64,000 nucleotides of DNA from Bettongia penicillata ogilbyi (GCA_023548195.1 JAJHZJ010000220.1:3189870-3253869); one strand, 5' to 3'; shown: positions 48,605 through 63,546, numbered from the stretch's first letter. Numbers and translations are program-made. The notes: a model not told the origin generated them from the letters alone.

Positions 48605-49698
48605 TCCTTTTGGTAAGCATACAAACTGGTTGACTAGATTAGTTTTGATTGCAAATCTTATACCTTCAAAGGTATTCCCTTCACAGCATTCCCCTTCACT
48701 GCAGCTAATCCATAAAAATATATGCCAGGCTCTGATTTCAATATGCTAGCCTTTATTTGTCAGCCTTGTTTCATTCAGGGTTGCTATTTTGACACAACAT
48801 TTTCTAAGTCCTATCACACCAAGAGCTGCTCTGCTTTAAGGCCTACTTTATTTTGTGCATCTATAAGTGTGCACACATTCCATGTACCATTGGTTAGTGG
48901 AATCACCTTGCAGATGTTTTTGCATATTTTTTTATTTCAATCACAAGGTAGGATTCCTGCCTGCTGATGTAATCAGGCCAGCTTTGGCTGAGAAGATAAT
49001 TTTCTGGACACCTTTTCTCTTCCTTTTCTGACATTAGGAGGGAAGTAGTGCTCTCCTTAAAAGACTGATCAGATGCCTAGGGAGCTGACAAATCCAACTG
49101 CTACTTCCAGTGAGAAAACAACTCTATATTCTGGGTCACTTTTGCATAAGAGTGTGACTACGACTCCCAATGTATTGACATCTGATACTTTGTCACTTGC
49201 TTGTTGCCACTGGACTTTGAGATATGTAAAAGGTAACATGGTATCAATGACGTCTTTTGATGTGTGTGTAAATTAGATTTAAGTGAGGCAGAGTCACACA
49301 AAAAATTGACCTCACTCTCTCTTCCAGAGTCATCACATTCCAGTAGCAGGACAGAGTCAAGATAATTGGTGATGGCTTGAGATGCAGTGGATGTCTTCAG
49401 CACCTTTGATGCTTAACCTTGCTTCAGCTCCTTTTATGGCTGTTGGAGTAAATGGCTGTCATATATCCATTCTTCCAAGGGAAGTTTTCACATGTTTGGG
49501 GTAGACACCCCCCCAACTCCCTGATGGGTTTAAAACCCCTCAGTTACCCTCAATTTGGTGTTTAGCCTCTCTGTTTAAATGGTTACATTGGTGTGGCTGC
49601 TATGCATGCTACAACTTCTTGGAGTCACAGGTAATAGGTGAATCAGGTAGACACCAAAGTTTAAGTAGCCCTGCAAAGGACTTGGCACCGTTCACGAC

Positions 49699-49857
49699 AG
49701 AGGTGCTAGTCTTCCCTGAATACACCCTATATCCTACACATAAAGTCAAAGGACACTTCCATATCCACAGCAATCTACACACCAGAGGTGCTCATCTTCT
49801 CAGAACACGCCCTACATCCTACTCATAAAGACAGAAAGAATAGCTCCATATACACAG
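49699..49857. repeat. Two diverged tandem units of about 85 bp
   Basis: 'agaggtgctagtcttccctg', then 'aatacaccctatatcctac', recurs as 'agaggtgctcatcttctcag', then 'aacacgccctacatcctac'. Both units then run to 'ccatatccacag' or 'ccatatacacag'. Probably the 5' region of the - strand LINE. Confidence 0.75.
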
Positions 49858-49860
49858 TAC

Positions 49861-50560
49861 AGCATAAGAAGTTGATTCACTCTAAAACAAATTTGTGTTT
49901 ACTTTTTTGAAAATGTATATATGCACTACAAATTGTTTTAAAAGTTACTCTGCTTTCTAGCCTTCCTTCCATATCTTCTCTTATTCTATCATGGGAAATT
50001 TTTAAAAATTTTCCTTGACTGCCCACCCTACTTTAGAGATGACTACCATTAGATACAAATATATGTGTATACACACATCCATGTGTTTCATGAATGTATA
50101 TATGTATATATACAGTGTATGAGTGTGTGTGTGTGTGTAGAAACAAGCTATAGATACTTATGATTTTAGTCCTTTCTCTGGAGGCAAATAGGAACTTTCT
50201 TTATGAAATTCCTCTGTAAATGATTGGAGTATTTATAAACCTAAAAATGAGTCATTCATTCAAAGTTGTTCTTAAAGCTATATTGTTGCTACTCTATACA
50301 ATGTTCACTTGGTTCTGTTCTTTCTTCATTACTTCATGTCTTTCCACATTTTTTCTAAAGTCAAGGAGCTTCCCTGTTCTTCTTGAATGCCTTTAACATT
50401 AAGTACAAGCACCACCTAATATTAAGCTATTTTTCACAATGACCTTTAGTTAGTGCTCTCTTTTTGCCCATGTTACTTTTATTTCTTTTAAATATTGTTT
50501 TAGTACAGGTTGTTTTGTGCCAGTACATTAAAAGAATATGGATAATAGAGCCATATATTT
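49861..50560. other. Mostly unique sequence with a short TG/TA microsatellite
   Basis: Imperfect TA and TG repeats at about 50060-50140; otherwise nothing recognised. Confidence 0.55.
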
Positions 50561-50850
50561 AGAGCCCAAGGGGAATGCAGAGGTCATCTAGTACAATCTA
50601 TCTAATTTTGCAGATGGAGATAAATGTGCCCTAGGGAACTTAATGATCTTGTCCAAATTCAACTCTGGTTCCTGGACTCCAAATATAATAATCCTCACCC
50701 CTACCTCCTACTGATCCACCTTTAATTGCCCACTATAAACCCCTGAGGGCAGGGATTATAATTATAAATTTTATTTCTTGTGTTTTTTTTCAAAAGTTTT
50801 AGCACAGTGCCTGGCATACACTTCTTGATAAATGTTTATTGAATTCAAGT
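50561..50850 (+). mobile_element. MIR/L2-type fragments
   Basis: 'gcagaggtcatctagtacaa' and 'ttttgcagatggagataaat' resemble a common mammalian SINE/L2 segment. 'ttagcacagtgcctggcata' plus 'gataaatgtttattgaattc' is an L2/MIR 3' end. Confidence 0.65.
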
Positions 50851-51019
50851 GCCTCCTTTTCAGTTGAGAATATCCAGGTGATTTGATGTGAGTGACTCCA
50901 AGCTTCTCATTCCTACATCAAAACTTTTCTTTTATTCTGTAATCCTCTTATCTTTCTTTCTTTTCTTAGAGTGACACAATGATCTTTACCCCCAAAGTAT
51001 TATCCTAAACCAATGTCAC

Positions 51020-51320
51020 TTTTCAACAAATGATTGTTGAAATTTGTCCCATTACCATGAAACTGCCTGAAATAGGTGCTATGGAGCCCTTAGAGCTTGG
51101 GCAGACATGGGAGATGCCAAGATCATCCACTGCAACGCAGACTATTATGAATCATCCTTACTTATGTCCTCTTGCTAGGTTTCAATGACTGGAAGAGAAA
51201 ATAAGGCTGATGGCTTTGTGCAACTTTGCCTCACTTAAATACAATTCTTGTTACTTAGCATATCATACTGTGATGTCATTGGTCTTATTCAAAAAGAAGG
51301 ACAGAAACTATAGCTCCTTC
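51020..51320 (+). mobile_element. RTE-tailed SINE-like element, second copy
   Basis: 'gatggctttgtgcaactttg', then 'cctcacttaaatacaattc', and the end 'gtgatgtcattggtcttatt', then 'caaaaagaaggacagaaac' match the 5' and 3' ends of the RTE LINE (compare 49270-49400 antisense and 46088-46140 antisense). Confidence 0.7.
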
Positions 51321-51589
51321 CATTTACACTTCACATTGTTGCTTCAAGGTATGGAAAACTGAAGATTTTCATTGACAGGATCCATCATACCACACAATTT
51401 GCCCTGATCATCCACATAATGAAAAACCAAGAAGAATAATACCTATTGTCTACACCATGAATGTTAAACTCACTGCAAGCTGTAATCCCTGATGCTACTG
51501 AAACTAGATTAAAATTTAATTTGTAACTGTTTGCTAAAACAAATAAAGATACAACATAAAATTTTAAAAAAGTGATTGCTGATTGTTTG
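51321..51589. other. No recognisable feature
   Basis: Unique-looking sequence. Confidence 0.45.
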
Positions 51590-51695
51590 ATTGATTCGTA
51601 TGTCACTGTTTCATTCTTGTTTTTCTATATATCCAGCACAGTATCCGGCCCTTAGCAGGGACTTTATGAATGCTTATTTACTGAATAACTGATCC
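51590..51695 (+). mobile_element. L2 3' end fragment
   Basis: 'tatccagcacagtatccggc', then 'ccttagcagggactttatga' and 'atgcttatttactgaat' follow the L2 terminal pattern. Confidence 0.65.
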
Positions 51696-52023
51696 CACTT
51701 AAATCTATCTCCTCTAGGATCTTGAACTATTAGTCACTTCATATTTCTGTCTTGCATACCTAACTTTTTGCTTTCTAACAACTTTAGTCCCTAAATCTAC
51801 AACCATGCTCAAAGTTCCAAAAAGGATATAAAAACAAACAAAAAAATGTTGTGAACAATCTCCTCTATTTTGTGAACACTCCCTTTGGTGATTCAAATTA
51901 GGACAAGAATGAGGATGTATGATTAGGATTTTATCTATATTTTTGTCAGGAATACTTAATGAATAAGGTCGCAGACACATCACAGTATTGAAATATACCT
52001 CCTTGCTAAAAAAAAAAACAAAC
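51696..52023. other. No recognisable feature
   Basis: Unique-looking sequence with a short A-run near 52005. Confidence 0.45.
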
Positions 52024-52161
52024 AGTATTAATAATAATGAAATTATAATTACCTATGTTTAAAATATTGTTATGAAGAGAAAATCCCATTAAAGTATTAA
52101 TAGTAATGAAATTATAATTACCTATGTTTAAAATATTGTTATGAAGAGAAAATCCCATAAA
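52024..52161. repeat. 69-bp tandem duplication
   Basis: Unit 1 (52024-52092) and unit 2 (52093-52161) differ at about two or three positions. Both contain 'ttacctatgtttaaaatatt', then 'gttatgaagagaaaatccca'. High identity indicates a recent event. Confidence 0.92.
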
Positions 52162-52829
52162 GTTTAAGAAGAACCAATTTCCTGGACATAAACTTATAAT
52201 TGTTTAAATTGCTTTAATTGCAGTTTAGCTTAATTTCCGGTATTTTCTTTGACTTATACTGCATTGTTACCTAGAATTTCTTCCTTTACTTCAAAAGGCT
52301 ATGGAATTTCTGGAACACTGGGTCAATATAGCATAAAACAAATTTGAATTACCAGTTTATTTCTCTAAGTTCAGAGACATGAATTAGCGATTTATTCTTA
52401 TCATAACTAATATTCAGAAGCATCATTTCTTTGCTTTTAATCTAACAGAGGTAGGCAAATTAATTCTGTTATCCTGCTATGTGCATATTGCTCAGTATAT
52501 ATGTGAGGACAGAGAAATGTGTCCTCAAGTTTTTTTTTCAGTTATAAGTTTCTAAATTCTCTATAAGATTTTTTCTAGTTTTATTTCTCTAGATATTATG
52601 AGGTCCTACTTTACCTTTTGTACCTGTTGCTTCTAGAGATGTTTTTAATAATGATGATGATGAAAATAAATGATTTTTATTTAATTATTTGTATGCAAAT
52701 ACATAACTACTACAGAAGAAATCATGACTTGTACTATATTTTAAGCTCTTAAAATTAACAATATGTATGCATGTTTGCACATATGTATATTGTTAGAGTT
52801 CAATAAACATTACTGAATGAATAGAAATG
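52162..52829. other. AT-rich, no recognisable feature
   Basis: No gene or named repeat seen. Confidence 0.5.
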
Positions 52830-52920
52830 TTGATGAGTGGTTAGGTGTGTGATCTGAGGAAAATCCCTTAACCTCAATATCCCCATCTGTAAATAAGGAT
52901 ATTAGTATCTATTATTAAGT
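52830..52920 (+). mobile_element. MIR-type SINE fragment
   Basis: 'taggtgtgtgatctgaggaa' and 'ctcaatatccccatctgtaa' match the second half of the MIR core. Confidence 0.65.
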
Positions 52921-53323
52921 CTAATGCAATTTAGTAAATTAAAATAATAAGGCTCTAACTTAGGAAGTAAAATTAAAGGTACTAAAAGGATAAAAATAGT
53001 ACTATGTCAGTAGATTCAGTAAACATGCTCTAGAGTGGAATTAAGGTTTGAAGTATTTCCTTGCCTCAGAGTTCAGAGAATGCAGGATTACTGATCTGGA
53101 CTCTCTCTCAAAATGGAGATTCTAGAATGAATTCAATAATGAAAGAAGAGAGCAACAGTAATAGAAGGAGAAGGCAACTGAAAATATGATGGCAAAATCT
53201 AGAAAGGGAAGTGTGTTTATTGTGATCCATCAACAAAACAGAAGTTCCAGAACAAACATGCTAGTGGGAAAATGTAGTCATAGGACTGCGGGAGAAGGCA
53301 ACTGAGGATACTCCTTCAGCAGG
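52921..53323. other. No recognisable feature
   Basis: Unique-looking sequence flanking the retrocopy. Confidence 0.45.
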
Positions 53324-55165
<1,842 letters not shown>

Positions 55166-55904
55166 TAAGTTCACCAACAGTCAATTCTCATCATTTATTG
55201 TATTTATATTTGATAAAGTCACCATGAAGGCTTTTTTAACAACTACAGAAGAATTGTACTCAGGAGAAATACACAGGGTTAGAGTCCTATAAGCTCTGGT
55301 CGTATTTGCTTTAGTAATTAACAGAACAGCCTCATTTCAGGTTGACAAATTTCCTCTTTTTTATGCATTGTATTGTTGATTCATTAAAATTTAACTCATA
55401 GACAACAACAGTTCTACTAACAACAACATTTTCTCTGCAACACACATTATAGCCTTATTGTACTTAAGAATATCAGACAGCACTTTAGCACTATGTTTGC
55501 AGGCTATTTTAAAGTGATAAATTACCAACAAAAAGCAGAAAATGTGAAAAACATGGTACTAAATGGACTTCAAAAAGGAAATGTATTTACTGTATGAGAG
55601 CTGAAACTTAAAGGCAGAGCATCACCTTGTTAAACCTCAGTTAGAAACATGCGCTGGATAACAAACTTGATATCAGTGTTAGAAGAATCATTGACAATAG
55701 AAGCCTGATCTGATAATACAGTGAAGAAACCTCCAAACCTAACCCAATTACTACTATTTAACTAAAGCATTCTTCTCCACTTAAATCACAGCTGTCAAGG
55801 CTGGTAGGATTGCATTGGCAACCTTGAAAGGCACATCTCTTTTCTTTTTTCTGTTTTTCTTAATCATCCCAAATATTGCATCATGTATTTTTCTTGCTTA
55901 ATAT
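55166..55904. other. AT-rich, no recognisable feature
   Basis: Unique-looking sequence between the retrocopy and an L1. Confidence 0.5.
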
Positions 55905-57660
55905 TATTTTATTTTTTCCAATTACATGTAAAGATAGTTTTCAATATTCATTTTGGTAAGATTTTGAGTTCCAAATTTTTTTCTTCCTTTTCTTCCCTGC
56001 ATCCTTCCTAAAACCTTAAGCAAATCTAAGTTATACGTATATGATCATATTAAATATATTTCCACATTAATCATGTTGTGAAAGAAAAGAACAAAAGGGA
56101 AAGCCCTAAAAAGAAAAAAAAAGTGAAAATAGTATACTTCAATTTGTATTGACTCCATAGTCCTTTCTCTGGATGTGTATAACATTTCCCATCTTTTGTC
56201 TTTTGGTACTGTCTTAGATCATTGTAGTGCCATATTAACAAATCTGATAGGTATGAAGTGGTATTTCAGAGTTGTTTTCATTTGTATTTCTCTAATTAAT
56301 AGTGATTTGGAGCATTTTATATGACTAAATATAGCTTTAGTTTCTTCTTCTGAAAATGGCTAGTTTATATTCTTTGATCATTTGCCAATCGGGGTATGAC
56401 TTGCATTTGTATAAATTTGATTCAGTTCTCTACATATTTAAGAAATAGGGCTTTATCAGAAACACTGACTATAAAAATTGCTTCACAGCTTTCTGTTTCC
56501 TTGTAATTTTTTTTGTGTTGGTTTTGTTTGTGAAAAAAATTTTAATCAAATTATACATTTTCAATTCATAATGTTCTCTCTCTCTTACTGGTCACAAATT
56601 CTTCCCTTATCCATAGATCTAACAGTCATAATTCATTGCTCTTCTAATTTGGTTGTGGTACCTTTTTTACATCTAATTTAGGTACCCATTCTTATCTTAT
56701 CTTATTGTATGGTGGAAGATGTTTGTCTATGCCTACTTTCTGCCATACTATTTTTCATTTTCCTCAGCAGTTTCTGTCTAACAGTAATTTCTTATCTCAG
56801 GACCTGGAGTGTCCAGATTTATCAAACACTAGGTTACTATATTCATTGACTTCTGTTTCTTGTGTATTTACCTTATTCCACTGATCCACCACTCTTTTCC
56901 TTGGTCCATATGAAGTAGTTTTCTTGATTACTGCTTTATAATATAGTTTGAGATCAGTTCTACACTACCTTCCTTGAATTTTTTTCATTAATTCTCTTGA
57001 TATTATTTACCTTTTGTTCTTCCAAATGGATTAACTTGCTATTTTTCCAGCTTTCTAAAATATTTTTTTTTTGTTTGATCAGTATGTCAATAAAGAAACA
57101 AATTGATTTTGGTGGAATTGTGATTTTTATTATATTAGCTCAGCGATTGATGTTTTTCCAACTGTTTATATCTGACATTATTTGTGTGACATGTCTTGTA
57201 CTTCTATAGATATAGTTCCTGGCATTTTTGTCGCAGCTAAATACCAAAATAATTCTTAAGTTTTCTACAGGTATTTTAAATGGAATTTCTCTTTCTGTCT
57301 CTTGCTGCTGATCTTCATTAGTGATTTATGTGGATTTATTTTTTATCCTGCAACTTTCCTAAAGTTGTTGTTTCAAGTAGTTTTTAGTTGATTGTCTAGA
57401 ATTCTTTAAGTGTACCATCATATCATCTGTAAAGTGTGATAATTTTGTTTGCTCATTTTTAAATTCTTATTCCTTCAGTTTCTTTTTCTTCTCTTACTAC
57501 TAATGTTATCATTTCTAGTACAATATTGAACATTAATCATGATAAAGGGCATCCTTCCTTCACCCCGATGCTACTGGGAATGATTCTAGCTTATCCTCAT
57601 AGGATATAATGCTTCCAGATGGTTTTAGACAGATATTGCCTATGATTTTGAAGAAAATTC
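55905..57660 (-). mobile_element. L1 3' part (late ORF2 and 3' UTR), 5'-truncated
   Basis: Antisense L1. 'ttccaattacatgtaaagat', then 'cacattaatcatgttgtgaa' near the 3' end are followed by 'aatctgataggtatgaagtg', 'gatttggagcattttatatg', 'ctttatcagaaacactgact' and 'ctatgcctactttctgccat'. The RT-proximal 'tctagtacaatattgaacat' and 'aagggcatccttccttcacc' come last. The order is that of marsupial L1 late ORF2. A and T runs and many stops show it is old. The 3' end is at the left, next to 'ttattttattttttcc'. Confidence 0.82.
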
Positions 57661-58676
57661 CAATTATTACTATGCTATCTAGTGTTTTAAATAGGAATGG
57701 ATGGCACATCTTTCTTCAATAATCGTGGCTGCCACCTCCTTGACCCTTTGGTGATGCATAAAGGACTTGAAGCTTCTCATATGTCAATACCAGACAAGCC
57801 TTGATTAAGGCAGGTAGCATAGGTGCTAATGCTGCAAAACCTCTTCATATTAAAAATATGTTAACAAGCCTGGAGACTTTAAGGGACTTTTCCATGGTCA
57901 CATAGTTAGTAGCTAGCAAAATGCAATTTATTTAAATGCAGATCATCTTCAATTACAAGATTTTTTTTCTCCCTAAATCATGAATTTATATATTAGGCTT
58001 TTGCATCTATGTTTCTGTTGTGACCTAGGGAATCATGGTCTTATTTATTTATTATGCTCTCAGTTATTATCATGAAAACATTAACCTGTAAAAGGAAACA
58101 GTCCTATATTTCTACAATTATAATGTGATATACTCGCTAAATGTTACAATGTTTTTACTTTTTGCATTTTTGGTCCTGGTATTAAATAGTACAGATAAAA
58201 CTGGTTTCTAAGAACATGACACACTTTTAAGAAAAGTAACACCCACAACCTTATTTGAGTCATTGCAATTAAAAAAAGGAGTGACATTTTTTGCCAGTTG
58301 GGTCAAGTACAGGATCTAATTAATTGCTACAACTAACTTTTACATAAGAAATTGAGCCTTTGACACTTCCAGTGTCCTGTCCCTAGGGAATTCTAGTCAC
58401 CACTTAATCTAATTAGGCATTAAATTTCACAGTTGGCCTTCCTTAAATGCAATAGGAAAGGATTTATCTGAAACTGAATTTTGATCTTAATACAAAACCA
58501 TTTACAATTAATGCATTTTTCTTTTAAAAAAATCGTAATGTATCTTTTCTGAAATGTAGGATACTTGAACTGGCACCTACATCCTTCATCCTTAATATGA
58601 GACTGGGGAGGCAGTAAAGTTCAATGGAAGAAGAACTAAATTAGGAACCAGGAAACCTAACGCTTCCCCATATCTA

Positions 58677-58677
<1 letters not shown>
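57661..58677. other. Unique-looking sequence, one short coding-like stretch
   Basis: At about 57705-57840 the - strand has an open stretch with balanced composition ('GFAALAPMLPALIKACLVLT') between AT-rich flanks. I cannot identify it; it could be a processed-pseudogene scrap or chance. The remainder shows no gene. Confidence 0.35.
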
Positions 58678-58718
<41 letters not shown>

Positions 58719-58760
58719 ACACACACAAAGACAAAGAGAGAGAGGGAGGGAGAGGGAGAA

Positions 58761-58832
<72 letters not shown>
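58678..58832. repeat. (AC)n followed by (GA)n compound microsatellite
   Basis: About 17 AC units plus more after one interruption, then 'gagagaggga' and about 35 GA units to 58829. A smaller AC run lies at 58896-58920. Ser-Leu and Cys-Val frames across it are artefacts. Confidence 0.95.
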
Positions 58833-58924
58833 TCTTCCAGAACAATGTTAACTCTGAGACAGAGGTGATTCTGCCCATAGTAACAACCACTGATAAACAC
58901 ACACACACACACAAACACACATGT

Positions 58925-59404
58925 GGAACAGACATGTTCTTGATTATGAAAGCCATCAGTAATTTACACCCTCCTCAAAGTTACTTTCTTTTCCCCATTC
59001 ACCTCAAAATCTCCTTTCTACGTGCATGTACTTCCGCTCCACCAGGTGCTGGTTGCCCCAATCCCAAGGGTAGGGTGATTAGTCTTTTCAAGGGTCAAAT
59101 CTCTGAGACCACACTAAGTAAAAGTTCCCTATCTTTGACATCTTTCTCCACCATTTATCAGTGGAATCCTTTCCACCAACAAAATGAGACTTTCTTCCTC
59201 TCTTTGCTTTCCAGTCTCTTTCTTCTCCTTACTCATTTTCATTCTATCTCTTCTCTTTCTGAAACTGCAGGAGGTAACATTCCCTCATTGCTACCCTTAG
59301 ATTTGAGCCTGGCATGTACTCACATGTATTCACCTTTATCAAAATGCTCCTCTCCAACACTTTCATGTATCTTCCAAATGTGTAATAGAGTTCCATTTAA
59401 AACA
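58925..59404. other. No gene recognised
   Basis: A 191-codon + strand frame crosses this region, starting in the AC repeat. Its composition (Ser/Leu/Phe/His-rich, no domain) does not support a protein. Confidence 0.5.
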
Positions 59405-60485
59405 TTGATTCAGAAAATGGTGGAGCATGGACTCACTTGAACCCTACAAATTTCTCCAGATACCTCTAAAAAGAAAATTTAAACAAATTTTAGAGTGACA
59501 GAATCTACTGGGAGAGAGAATGTGGAAGATTTCTAGCCAAGGACATTCCAGCAAGTTGACAGGAAGGATCTATTACACAAAACTAGAGGAAAGCAGAGGT
59601 CACAGGCAACACCAGCACAGACTCAGCAGTAGTGAAACAGATCAGGGCCACCAGGGCACACTGAATCAGTAGCAACAGTGCAGTTTTTCAAACATCTCAG
59701 TCAAGGTCAGAGTCCAGAAGAACTGACCGAGAGAGAAGTGCAGGGCCCATGGTAACAGCAGCAGCAACTCCTGAACTAAATATTTGAAAGTCTTGAACTT
59801 CAAACACTGAACCTACTTGAATTTCCAGGAGCTAAGATTGAGGAGTAACTGTAAGTGCTTTTACCCTCTCCTTGTTGACCCTGAAAAACCTAGAGAATAC
59901 TGCCCCAGGAAAAATCCTGGAATAGTCACATTGTTGGAAGAGGCAAAATATTTTTGAAGTCAAGAGGCTAGTGATATTGTCAAGGAGAGTACCTCTTCCT
60001 GTGTCTGAAGGGACCAGTGTAACAAGGGAGCTGTCTGAGACAGCCCCATCTCAGAGAACCAGGAGGAGTTCCTGAGCCCCAGTTGGGTAGAGCCCTTAAG
60101 CTCAAACAACAGGACCCAGAAGGGATGTAACACATCCAGGGCATTATCATGAGAGTACATGGAGATTCCCTAGCCACTGAGCCAACCAGTGTTCTAACTC
60201 AGGGAAAAGGAGACCTTCTGGGTCTAGAACACCTCTCCCACACACTTCATGCAGTGAGCTTCAGGGTAAACACGAGGAAACTTTGGACCACTTCACCTGG
60301 CCTCCACTTTGACACAAACAAGTTAGATCAGCACCAGGTAAGCTACAGAATTCTAGCTTCTAGCTGAAAGAACCAGAGTCCACAACGCAAAAAGCCTCAA
60401 GTTCTTAGCACAAGAAATATAGACAGAGCGCCATGTGTCACAGAAGTAGAAATCCACTTTAGAAGCCAGGGAAAAGGCAATCATC

Positions 60486-61554
60486 ATGAGTAAGAAGAAA
60501 TCAAGGGAAGAAAATATCATAGAATATTATTCTGGGGACAAAGACCAAAACATGAATGCAGAAGAGGTGAACATTGAGACTGTACATCTGAACATAAACA
60601 TCTGAAACCTCAGAAGGGTATATGAGCTGGTCTCAAGCCCAAATAACATTCTTGGAAGAGATCAAGAAGGATTTTAAAAGCCAAATTCAAGAAGTATAGG
60701 AAAATTGGCCAAGGATTTTAAAAATACAATTGACAAAATGAAAAACGAATTCACTGAAGAGAACAATTCCAGAAAAAAGATATTTGGCAAATGGATAAGA
60801 AGGTACAAAATCTAACTGGAGAAAATAACTCCTTCAAAGGAACTATTTGACAAATAGAAAAGAAGAAACACAAGTTAGCTGAAGGATACAACTTAATAAA
60901 AATACAAGTAGAAACTAACGACTCTGTGAGACATAAAGAATAAGTCAAACAAATTCTAAAGATTGAACAAATAGGAGAAAATGCAAAATATCTTTTTGGA
61001 AAAACAACCGACCTAGAGAATAGATTCAGGAGAGAAAAAAATCTAAGAAATGTTGGTCTACCAGAAAGTCACAAAGCAAAAAGAGCCAAGAGAGCATTGT
61101 CACAGAAATATTCAAAGAAAACTGTCCTGGGGTCCTACATCCATAGGACAAAATAGTCATCAAATAAATCCAAAGATCACTTCCTGAAAGAGATACCAAA
61201 TTGAAAATGCCAAGGAATATTGTTGCCAAATTGCAGAACTATCAAGTTAAGGAGCAACAACTGTGAGCAGGCAGAAAGAAACAATTGAAATATCAAGGAT
61301 CTACAGTCAGGATCATACAGGACCTTGCAACTTCTACATTAAATGATTGGAGAGATTGAAATATGATGTTCCATAAAACAAAAGAGCTTGGAGTGCAACC
61401 AGACATCAATTACCCAGGTAAATTAAGCATAGTATTTTGGGAAAAGAGATGGACTTTCAATGCGAAAAGGGGTTTCCAGACTTTCCTGGTGAAAAACGAA
61501 GAGCTCAATAGAAAATTTGATCTTCAAATACAAGGCTCAAGACTGGCATCAAAC
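60486..61554 (+). pseudogene. L1 ORF1, degenerate
   Basis: It starts with ATG at 60486 ('MSKKKSREENIIEYYSGDKD', cf. the start at 4662). A broken coiled coil follows, with 'TTDLENRFRREKN' near 61010. The C-terminal domain is open at 61363-61550 ('TKELGVQPDINYPGKLSI', 'NEELNRKFDLQIQGSR'). Stops and indels occur throughout the first two thirds. Confidence 0.82.
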
Positions 61555-61666
61555 GGTAAACAGAGGGAAAAGCATTTGTTTTTCAATATGGGCAAATTAT
61601 TTACATCTCTATATGGCAGGATGATAGTGTTAATCTTGAGAATTGTATATTGATTATGCCACTTAA

Positions 61667-61670
<4 letters not shown>

Positions 61671-61739
<69 letters not shown>

Positions 61740-61760
61740 GTATACACACATGTATATGTT
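61671..61760. repeat. (TA)n microsatellite in the L1 spacer
   Basis: About 32 TA units follow 'aaagggatata', exactly where other L1 copies have 'aaaagggatatgcata' (about 1190 and, antisense, 2880). Confidence 0.92.
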
Positions 61761-62158
61761 GATGGAGGGAGTGAGCATAAATTAACTGATGTAATGATAA
61801 AAAAGTAATTCAAGGAGTAATGGATTGTAATGCAAGAGGAAGCAGGTGGCAGAAAAAGGAAAATTACATCACAGGAAGGGGCACAGTAACATAGTAAGTA
61901 GAAGGAAAGAGAGGAGAGAGATGAGCTTTGTTTGAGAGTTACTCTCATCTGATTTTTGTCCGGGAGGGAACAACATACTCAGTTAAGCATAGAAGTCTAA
62001 TTTGCCCTGCAGGAAGTAGGAGGGGAAAGGGGAATAAAATGAAAGGAGGATGATAGAAGAGAGGGAAGAATAAGGGAGGTAGAGGTCAAAAATAAAATCA
62101 TTGTGGAGGGGTAGGGAGAATGGAGAGATAAAATAATAAACTGGGGGAGGGGGATAGG

Positions 62159-63496
62159 ATGGAGAGAAAGTCACAGATAGTAATCACAACCGTGAATGTT
62201 AATGTGATAAATTCTCCTATAAAACAGAAGCATTTAGCAGAATGGATTAAAAACCATAATCCTACGATATGTTGTTTAGAAAAAACACATTTGAAACAGG
62301 GGGAAACACACAGAGTGAATTTGAAAGGTTGGAACAGCATATGTTATGGTTCATCTGTTGTCAAAAAAGCAGGGGTAGCAATGCTAATCTCAGAAAAATC
62401 AAAAGCAGAGAAAAGATCAAATCGAAAGAGGTCAGGAAGAAAACTATATCCTGCTGAAAGGCACAAACTCTGGAGAGCATAGGAATAAATGGAGCCTTCC
62501 TTAATATAATAAACTGTCTACAGAAAATGAAGCAATATCATTTCTAAACATATATGCACCAAATGATATAGCATCCAAATTCTTAGAGGAGAATTTAAAG
62601 AATTAACAGCAAAACTACATTAGTAAGACACCTCAATCTCCCCCTCTCTCAACTTGAATTTTTTTTTTTTTTTTTTGCAAAACAAACAAGGAAAAAAGTC
62701 AATGAGGTTAATAGATCTCTGGATAACGTAGATATGATAAAACTCTAGAGAAAATTAATGCGGACAGAAAGTGATATACCTTTTTTCTGCACACACATGG
62801 CACACACAAAAAATATCAGCCGTGTACTATGGCATCAAAATCTCACAATCCAGTGCAGAAAGGCAGAGATAGTTCATGCATTGTTTTTCTTATAGGATGC
62901 TGAACAACCAGTTCTTGGAAGAACTTTTAAATCACTGAATGCCTATATGAATAAAATAGAGGAAGAGGAGATCAATGAATTGAGCATGCAACTGAAAAAT
63001 CTACAAAAAGAACAAATTGTAAATCTCTAAGAAAATACCTAATTAGAAATATGGGACACCAGATGAGAAATTCATAAAATTTAAATTCAGAAAGCTATTG
63101 AACAGATATATAAAACTGTTTGTTTTATTAAAAAAAAAAAAAAACCTTCGAGGAAACTTTGGTAAATTCGATTAAAAAAGATAATCAAATTGCCAATATC
63201 AAAAATGAGAAGGGCAAACTAGACCCCAATGAAAAGGAAATGAAAACAGTAATTAAAAATTAATTTGCCCAACTATGCCCATAAATTTGACAATACAAAT
63301 GAAAGGAATGAATATCAAATCTATATCTATATCTACATCTATACACACACATATATATGTATATACACAGATACATGTATATGTGTATGTTTACATGTAC
63401 ATATATGTATCTATGTGTATACACACATAGATACATAAATACACATAGACACGAATATACATTCATGCAGATATACATATGCACGTGTATGTATGT

Positions 63497-63546
<50 letters not shown>

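Larger units (their letters stand above)
46088..49860 (-). mobile_element. RTE-type (APE endonuclease) non-LTR retrotransposon, dead
   Basis: On the - strand: a 5' region with two tandem-like units (49857-49699), endonuclease remnants (48604-48392), a linker (48046-47798), reverse transcriptase remnants (47488-46885) and a 3' end 'tttgagaatgaaggacgaca' at about 46088. Protein blocks agree with the APE-type LINE group whose translations are often annotated as craniofacial development protein 2-like. I use RTE-type as the class with moderate confidence; a CR1/Jockey-like assignment is possible. Confidence 0.78.

Noticed and set aside
58592..59440. Frames of 108, 99 and 191 codons around 58.6-59.4 kb
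   Set aside because: The first two are products of AC and GA repeats; the third starts in the repeat and shows no domain or coding composition.
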